From Chloracidobacterium sp. (lineage in GTDB: Bacteria > Acidobacteriota > Blastocatellia > Pyrinomonadales > Pyrinomonadaceae), in contig JADKKB010000007.1 in the NCBI GenBank assembly GCA_016720705.1, positions 124,001-188,000 on the forward strand: DNA of 64,000 nucleotides. Reading direction: 5' to 3'. Numbering within the stretch: the stretch's first letter is position 1; every line of letters starts with the position of its first letter. Made by a program: the position numbers and the translations under genes. Below, piece by piece: positions 58,473 through 64,000 of the stretch. Under the pieces are notes generated by a model. It ran no database searches and was not told where the DNA came from. It saw only the letters and a program-made list of their open reading frames with translations.

Positions 58473-59733
58473 AAAGTTTGTCGGACATTTCCGCTCGTTG
58501 GGCTTCTTCGAGTTCGCGATGCTTGACGCCTTCTCGGCCGTCGTAGGTGGCGAATTTCGGCAGGAACACCGCCGCACCCAATACGGCGACCACACATAGT
58601 ATGCCGCCGCTGACGATCGCCGACTTAACACCGAACTTTTCCGCGACGATACCCATTTTAGCACTACCGAGCATCGGGCCGGTGAGATAGCTCATCATTT
58701 CGATACTGGCAAGGCGGCCGCGGAGGTAGTTGGGAATAGTTTGGTTCCATATGGATCCGCGAAATATGCCGGAGATCATATCAAAGAAACCGGCGGCCGC
58801 GAGGAACAACAATGCCGGCACGATGCTGTCAACCAGGCCGAAGAACATAATAGCCACGCCCCACAACACGGCAGCTATTGTCACCAACAGGCCGTGACGG
58901 TTGATATTTCGCGTCCAACCGGAAGTGAGGCTTGCGACGAGTGCCCCGCCAGCGATCGCCGCGGGGAAAAATCCGACATATTTCTCGCCGTATATGACAG
59001 CAAGCGCCGGATAAAGTGCCTGCGGCATCGCAAAGAACATTGCCGCAATGTCGATGAAATACGTTCCGACCAGTTCCTGGCGACTGAACGCATATTTCCA
59101 CGCACGCTTGATCGATTGAAAACTCGGTTTTTCGGCGTTCGCCGGCGGCGGCACCGCTCGGATCATAAACACTGCGATAAGCGACGCGATAAACGTGAGT
59201 AGGTCGAATGCGTAGGCGATCGACGAGCTAAATTGCGTCGCGATAATGCCGGCAAGTGCCGGACTGACAATGGCACCTAAACTGTAGCGGATCGAGTTGA
59301 GTGCCATCACGGCAGACATCATCTCGACCGGAATTACTTTCTGAATAAACGATTCAAATGCCGGTCGCTGTATAGCCGCGAGGCCCGCGTGCAGTGCAAC
59401 AGCTACGAACAGCACCCACACCTGCGGTTGTGGCAAAAGTGCATTTACCAGAAGGATCGCGGTCACTGTGGTTTGGCCGATCTCGGTGACGCGGAGCAGT
59501 TTGCGTTTGTCGAAAAAATCCGCCATCGCACCGCCGACAAAGGCGAGTATGACCATCGGCACAAATTCTGCGAGGTAGATATACCCGACCATCGCGGACG
59601 ACCCGGTCAATTGATACATCTGCCACGGCACGACGATAAACGTCATCATCGAGCCAAAAAACGACACCAACTGGCCGGTAAACAGCAGTCGATAATCGCG
59701 AGATGCCCGCAGCGGTGAAAGGTCGAGTAGCAT
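58471..59733 (-). CDS. MFS transporter (EntS/Bcr-like, 12 TM)
   Basis: 420 residues, 12 hydrophobic segments. The opening LDLSPLRASRDYRLLFTGQLVSFFGSMMTFIVVPWQMYQLTGSS is typical of MFS_3/EntS-like exporters, and FVGGAMADFFDKRKLLRVTEIG near 60 is motif A (GxxxDxxxKRK). The last four residues are SDKL; the stop codon TAG lies inside a degenerate copy of the palindrome of the 88-bp array (CAAACTAAAGTTTG), so the array reaches the end of the gene. Upstream neighbour starts 7 bp away, so they are co-transcribed. Substrate not known. Confidence 0.87.
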   Translation of the reverse strand: MLLDLSPLRASRDYRLLFTGQLVSFFGSMMTFIVVPWQMYQLTGSSAMVGYIYLAEFVPMVILAFVGGAMADFFDKRKLLRVTEIGQTTVTAILLVNALLPQPQVWVLFVAVALHAGLAAIQRPAFESFIQKVIPVEMMSAVMALNSIRYSLGAIVSPALAGIIATQFSSSIAYAFDLLTFIASLIAVFMIRAVPPPANAEKPSFQSIKRAWKYAFSRQELVGTYFIDIAAMFFAMPQALYPALAVIYGEKYVGFFPAAIAGGALVASLTSGWTRNINRHGLLVTIAAVLWGVAIMFFGLVDSIVPALLFLAAAGFFDMISGIFRGSIWNQTIPNYLRGRLASIEMMSYLTGPMLGSAKMGIVAEKFGVKSAIVSGGILCVVAVLGAAVFLPKFATYDGREGVKHRELEEAQRAEMSDKL

Positions 59734-59740
59734 TAAGTGT

Positions 59741-61081
59741 TTAGGGTTTCAGATAATCAGTCCAGTGAAATAGCCACGTGGCGTATATATTCATCACGAA
59801 CGATGTAACGAAGAGCACCCATTCACCGGGCGACACGCGTTTCGGCATAGATTCGAGCATTATCAGGAATAGCCACGGCAGCAATATCATCGCGTACCGA
59901 TATCCGAACTGCCAGCCGCCCGAGTTGCCGTGGATCCAGAGCAAGAATGTGAGTATTATCACCGCCGCCCACGATGCATACTTTAGCCAACGATCACGCG
60001 ACCCGAATCGAAGTGCAAGCAGTAGAAACGGACTGCTGAAAAGTATCGAACTGCTAAATCCGTCGGGCACGAGATATGGAAATGTGCTCTTTACATTCCA
60101 CAGCTTGAAAAGCATTTCCCAAGCCTGACGCGAGAGATAATATGTAGAGAAGATCCCGTGATCGTACCAAGGTTCGCGCAAAACTCCCGGGATCCGTGCG
60201 TAGCCAAAATCTGTAAACGAATGAAACCGCACATAGTTATAGACAAGCGTCGCCACACCCAACACGAACGGGATCGCGCAAAACTTCGCAAGTGTTTTCA
60301 CGAAAGGGTGGCCAATGCCGCGAGATGGAGGTTTAAGATCGGTTAACGAAACGTCAGGATCTAAAACGTCTTTAGCTTTACTGACCCGATTCCCTCTCTG
60401 CGTCTCTGCGACTCCGCGGTTTACATCCTGTCGCAGCAACAGGTACATAAACACGGGTGCCGTGAGCAGGTTTTCCGTCCTGTTGCCGAATGCGAGTGCA
60501 AACAAGAAACCTGCGAGCAACGGGCGGCGGTCAAAGACCGTGAAGTAGATCGCCCCAAGTTGTCCGACCATCGCAAATCCCAGAGCGAGTTGCCACGCTC
60601 CGGCAAATGTCAGATTGGTCCACATAAACGTTCCGAAAAGGATCGCCATCGTCAAAAGGATCTGACGCGTACGTGAAACGTCGTAATGAGATGCGATCTT
60701 TAGCAGCAAAAAACAGATCACGGCCGCGTGGATCGAGGCTATTATCCGGCCCGGCGAATCGGCGATCAACCCAATATTTTTGACCAAAGCTGCGGGCATC
60801 ATCGAGATCACCGCACCGAGCGGAAAAACGGAATAATAGAAACCCTCAAAAGGGACAAATTCGTTGAGCCAGGACGGTCGCGGTTCGCTAAAACCTGTCC
60901 TGCCCATCAACAATTGTCCGGCGACGCGAAAAGTATAATCGTAATAGTTCTGCGGATTAGGATTTGAAACGCAATAGACGACGGCCGCCGCCAAAGAGAT
61001 CAGTGCCGCCACTAGATTTGTGATCGTAACATTTTCTGCCGGTTGCTCCGGCCGATCTGATTCGGTCATCGGTCGTATCAC
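59741..61081 (-). CDS. Polytopic membrane protein of unknown function
   Basis: 446 residues, about 10-11 hydrophobic segments, beginning VAALISLAAAVVYCVSNPNPQNYYDYTFRVA near 24. A periplasmic loop follows the first helix (GFSEPRPSWLNEFVPFEGFYYSVFPLGAV), a layout reminiscent of GT-C glycosyltransferases, but the acidic catalytic pair cannot be identified. The start is taken as the GTG that overlaps the upstream stop (GTGA); the ATG at 61069 is equally possible. Lies between an ATP-binding regulator-like gene and an MFS exporter in a coupled operon. Confidence 0.75.
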   Translation of the reverse strand: MIRPMTESDRPEQPAENVTITNLVAALISLAAAVVYCVSNPNPQNYYDYTFRVAGQLLMGRTGFSEPRPSWLNEFVPFEGFYYSVFPLGAVISMMPAALVKNIGLIADSPGRIIASIHAAVICFLLLKIASHYDVSRTRQILLTMAILFGTFMWTNLTFAGAWQLALGFAMVGQLGAIYFTVFDRRPLLAGFLFALAFGNRTENLLTAPVFMYLLLRQDVNRGVAETQRGNRVSKAKDVLDPDVSLTDLKPPSRGIGHPFVKTLAKFCAIPFVLGVATLVYNYVRFHSFTDFGYARIPGVLREPWYDHGIFSTYYLSRQAWEMLFKLWNVKSTFPYLVPDGFSSSILFSSPFLLLALRFGSRDRWLKYASWAAVIILTFLLWIHGNSGGWQFGYRYAMILLPWLFLIMLESMPKRVSPGEWVLFVTSFVMNIYATWLFHWTDYLKP

Positions 61082-62373
61082 GCGGCGAGTATTTTTAGCT
61101 TAAATTCGTCGTTTGCCAGATAGATCTCGGGTTTGCGACCCGAAAAACGCGTTGACTGTCGCAGGATCATCGGCAGACCGCCGTGTGGGGCGTTTATGCC
61201 GTACTCACGTCGGGTAAATATCGCCGCGATCTGTGGATTAAGTCGCTGGGTAATTCCGTATCGGATGGCCCGCGATGCCGGCGGCGAGAAGCCATTGGTC
61301 CGGCGTGGATTGATAAACTCGATCGAATTGTCGTAAATATTTATCCGTGTCCTGATCTCACGCAATGCGAGATCCCGGTGTATCAGAGCATTTATCACTG
61401 CCTCGGAAACTGAATAGTAGTGATAGTGTGAGCGTGCCTTAACGACCGATTCGGTCACCAGTTCGAGTTTGCGTTTTGGCCGCTCTTTGGCGAGATCAGT
61501 ATATCGTTTGATGAACTCGATGATCGCTTCATATTGCGAATGCATATTACCCTTGAGTTCAACCGCCTCGATAAGTTGTGCCGTTGCGTTGTCGCCGGAG
61601 AATCGGGCGACCGTCACATTCGAGCGCGGCAGGAGTTCAGGCACGCGGTCATTCTTGCCAAACAGCAGAACGGCCGCCACGGTCGGAAAAAACTCGTCAG
61701 CGTTGCCGACCGCAAGCAAAAGGTCCTTGCGCAAAAAATCGCTGGTTTGATAAAGGTTAATGTTTGGTGCGGTATCGTCGAATCCGCTGGCAAAACTCCA
61801 CAGCAATCCATCGTCAAAATCGTCTTCGGTCACGGTTTGCAGAGGAATATTCTCGAACCCTACCGGACGCAGTTCGTCGAGCCAGTTCGACAGTTCGTCA
61901 CGTGTAACCTCACGTTTTTCGGCACCAAACCGCATATAAAACCGCCCATCGCGAGTGCGGTACGGCTTTCGCTTACCGTCGATGTCAAGAGCAACGATCC
62001 GCTTTCCGCTGTCAAATGCCAGCGTATCGATCAGCGGCACGAGCGATGGCACGATCTCTTCGCGGCAGATCCGGGTCAATTCTGCCTGCACCCATTCCGG
62101 ATTCGACACACCCTCGATCCGTAGTTGGTCGTTGACACCGAATATGATCGTTCCGCCGTCAGTATTGGCAAGTGCGACGATGCCCTGCGCGATCTTCTCG
62201 CTGTTCGAGAGCTTGACCTTGAGTTCGAGATAGGTGTCTTCCCCGCCGCGGATCAACCGCAGAAGTTCTGTACGAGTGGTCGTCTGTGCGGGTTGATTTA
62301 GTAAGTACTCTTGAAACGACTGGTCGCTTGGGGAGTCAAAACGCTGGGTGTGACGAAATTTTCTTCTCGGCAT
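61078..62373 (-). CDS. ATP-binding protein, AlbA_2/Schlafen-type with HATPase-like C-terminus
   Basis: 431 residues, cytosolic. The AlbA_2 (Schlafen AlbA_2) domain is near 45-165: LRLIRGGEDTYLELKVKLSNSEKIAQGIVALANTDGGTIIFGV. The middle has VARFSGDNAT, and the C-terminus has HRDLALREIRTRINIYDNSIEFINPR, the HATPase_c_4-like portion found in this family's putative transcriptional regulators (COG2865-type). Its stop overlaps the membrane-protein start (GTGA). Such proteins are often annotated 'ATP-binding protein' or helicase-related without proof. First gene of a three-gene unit. Confidence 0.85.
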   Translation of the reverse strand: MPRRKFRHTQRFDSPSDQSFQEYLLNQPAQTTTRTELLRLIRGGEDTYLELKVKLSNSEKIAQGIVALANTDGGTIIFGVNDQLRIEGVSNPEWVQAELTRICREEIVPSLVPLIDTLAFDSGKRIVALDIDGKRKPYRTRDGRFYMRFGAEKREVTRDELSNWLDELRPVGFENIPLQTVTEDDFDDGLLWSFASGFDDTAPNINLYQTSDFLRKDLLLAVGNADEFFPTVAAVLLFGKNDRVPELLPRSNVTVARFSGDNATAQLIEAVELKGNMHSQYEAIIEFIKRYTDLAKERPKRKLELVTESVVKARSHYHYYSVSEAVINALIHRDLALREIRTRINIYDNSIEFINPRRTNGFSPPASRAIRYGITQRLNPQIAAIFTRREYGINAPHGGLPMILRQSTRFSGRKPEIYLANDEFKLKILAA

Positions 62374-62604
62374 CAGGTTTTGTCGCGGGGGACTTGTGTA
62401 ACGACGAAGCCGCTCATCTCCGCCCGAATGTTGCTGATAATACTGCTGGCATTAATTAACAATTCAATTGAAACATCGGACGCCCGAAATGTAAATAACG
62501 GGAGCTTTCAAACGGCGAGAACCAGAATACGACATCATAAGATCCTCGTTGACATACACAAGTCAATCAATTAAATATTAATGGACAGTCCTGATGATAT
62601 AAAA

Positions 62605-64000
62605 ATGAAATTCTCGACAACATTATTCGCCCTTTTCTTGTCTATTATCGTTATCGTGAACTCGCCGGCACAAACCAAGGCTCCGACGCCGACGCCTAAA
62701 CCTACTCCGACCGATATGTTCGACTTGTCCGACCTTGGCGATTATCTCGGGACGATCAAAGAAGGATCATCCGCGTGGGACATATTTAAAGTTACGCAGT
62801 TGATGGAGGAGCGTAAATACGACGATGCGATCAAAATATTTAACGAGTCCCTCAAAGCCGACGACACCAACGCCTATATCCGAGGTTATCGGGCGCTTGC
62901 GTACTATTACAAAAGGGATCTCGATAAAGCCCTGATCGATGCTGCGGCCTCGCTAAAGAAAGATCCGATCGAAGTGCGTGCCCTGGATGTCCGGGCGATG
63001 ATCGAGAGAGATCGCGGAAAGAGTGAGGCAGCTAAGAAAGACTTCGAACTCGCGATCGAAATTTCTACCAAAGCTATCAAGGCTCGGCCGGGTTCGATGG
63101 ACGATTATTTCGCACGAGCTGAGACTTACAGGCTTATGGGCGAGAATGCCAAAGCTGCCGCCGACTACCGTAAAACACTGGAACTGTCGCCTGCCTACAA
63201 TTTTGCTGACACGCATCTCAAACTCGTCACCGGCGTCCAGCAACCAAAAATCGGCGTTCGGCAACCGCCTATCGTCGATGATGAGACGGAATTTCAGGCC
63301 CACGCGAAAGAATTCGAACGTCTCGCACCGCTACTTGAAGAGGCGGGCGATAAGGCGGATGCGTACGAGAACGCCCTGAAATTCGATAACAAGAAAAACA
63401 ACCGCAACGCATATTTTCGTGCCGCCGCCGACAATTCGATATGCAAAGCGCTCGCGGATTACGATGCTCTTTATGATCTCGCGTCCGCCGAAGCTAACGC
63501 AATGGCTGACATGGTCCAATCGGGAGCCTTCGAAAAAACATCAGATCTCGCGGTCAAAGCTAGCGACGCCGAGAACACTATCGAGGGCCTCGGCGGAGAC
63601 ATACTGACGCGGCAGATGATCTGGAAATGCGTCGCCGAAAAAACGGGAACAACGACAGTCTCGCCTCCGCCTGTGACAGATCTTAAGAGCCGAACAAAAG
63701 CCGCGATAGATAAAAAAGATTACGACACGATCCTCAGCGAACTCAACGGACTTATCACAAAGGATAAAAAGAACTCAGAAGCTTTCGCACTTCGCGGCGA
63801 TATATATTTGGCTCAGACCAAGACCGAACTTGCGCGTGCGGATTATAACCAGGCGATCAAACTCAGCCCGAAAACCTCCGCTTACTATTACAAACGCGGG
63901 ATGTCGTTTCTCGAAAATCCGGCGTACAGCATTCTGACCGCGATGGCCGATTATAGTAAGGCGATCGAGCTCGACCCGACTAATTCCGACGCGTATAAAC
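62605..64000 (+). CDS. Exported TPR protein, partial (runs off the window)
   Basis: An open frame from 62605 with no stop to the window edge (at least 465 residues). Signal peptide MKFSTTLFALFLSIIVIVNSPAQ; an in-frame ATG at 62581 adds eight residues and is less likely. A Thr/Pro-rich linker (KAPTPTPKPTPTDM) follows. TPR units start near KVTQLMEERKYDDAIKIFNE and later FALRGDIYLAQTKTELARADY, YYYKRGMSFLENPAYS. A periplasmic scaffold protein is likely. The 230 bp before it hold nothing I recognise. Confidence 0.8.
   Translation, partial: MKFSTTLFALFLSIIVIVNSPAQTKAPTPTPKPTPTDMFDLSDLGDYLGTIKEGSSAWDIFKVTQLMEERKYDDAIKIFNESLKADDTNAYIRGYRALAYYYKRDLDKALIDAAASLKKDPIEVRALDVRAMIERDRGKSEAAKKDFELAIEISTKAIKARPGSMDDYFARAETYRLMGENAKAAADYRKTLELSPAYNFADTHLKLVTGVQQPKIGVRQPPIVDDETEFQAHAKEFERLAPLLEEAGDKADAYENALKFDNKKNNRNAYFRAAADNSICKALADYDALYDLASAEANAMADMVQSGAFEKTSDLAVKASDAENTIEGLGGDILTRQMIWKCVAEKTGTTTVSPPPVTDLKSRTKAAIDKKDYDTILSELNGLITKDKKNSEAFALRGDIYLAQTKTELARADYNQAIKLSPKTSAYYYKRGMSFLENPAYSILTAMADYSKAIELDPTNSDAYK

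Noticed and set aside
1..64000. tRNA and rRNA genes
   Set aside because: No T-loop/acceptor pattern or rRNA-like sequence was noticed on either strand; a tRNAscan run would settle it.

Overview
The window looks like chromosomal DNA of a Gram-negative, free-living bacterium of the Acidobacteriota, most likely class Blastocatellia (Pyrinomonas-like). This is inferred from protein content. It carries a VWFA-related protein of the acidobacterial type, a secreted metzincin with a chain of C-terminal 'DYDGDxKxD...VFRPS' repeats, Asn/Ala-rich lipoproteins, a split glycine dehydrogenase, and many small Sec-exported proteins without clear homologues. There is no rRNA, tRNA, CRISPR array or phage module. 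Gene density is high everywhere except 54.2-58.5 kb.

Layout. 0-2.3 kb (minus): glutamate dehydrogenase and a LarE-type sulfur transferase. 2.4-5 kb (plus): an operon of three exported proteins led by a TPR protein. 5.3-12.8 kb (plus): the glycine cleavage system gcvT, gcvH, gcvPA and gcvPB. It is broken into transcription units by two intrinsic terminators, and a Tat-exported class V aminotransferase sits between the two gcvP halves. 12.9-18.2 kb: three small exported or membrane proteins, then pntA-pntB transhydrogenase. 18.2-18.9 kb: a REP-type element with its own Y1 (RAYT) transposase. 19-24.3 kb: two iron-sulfur proteins, a membrane-anchored FHA-like/trypsin-like protein, a 14-TM exporter and an acyltransferase. 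24.5-27.4 kb: secreted metalloprotease. 27.5-34.1 kb (minus): saccharopine dehydrogenase-like protein, methionine synthase metH, M1 aminopeptidase. The metH leader holds what I read as a SAM-II riboswitch followed by a terminator hairpin beside the start codon. 34.4-42.8 kb: VWFA protein, radical SAM protein, the glmM-aroB operon, a lytic-transglycosylase-like protein and a CYTH protein. 42.8-54.2 kb: two lipoproteins, acyl-CoA dehydrogenase, an M24 peptidase-moeA-methyltransferase-moaC operon, an M50-like membrane peptidase, an L,D-transpeptidase and uvrA.

54.2-58.5 kb is the accessory part. It has a 225-bp inverted repeat pair enclosing about 1.7 kb of gene-poor, repeat-rich DNA. An IS110-family transposase lies directly beside one arm, then a DUF2695 gene, then a perfect-period 4 x 88-bp tandem array with a 20-bp palindrome in each unit. 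58.5-62.4 kb (minus) is a coupled three-gene unit (AlbA_2-type ATP-binding protein, membrane protein, MFS exporter). A TPR protein runs off the right edge.

The metabolic genes fit an aerobic heterotroph. The Gcv system feeds C1 units to folate; MetH uses methyl-folate and is apparently under SAM feedback; PntAB supplies NADPH; GDH links nitrogen to the TCA cycle; acyl-CoA dehydrogenase and the secreted or periplasmic peptidases suggest lipid and peptide use. The most unusual signals are non-coding: the metH leader, the inverted repeat beside the IS110 transposase (candidate bridge-RNA end), the 88-bp array and the RAYT element with matching paired hairpins.
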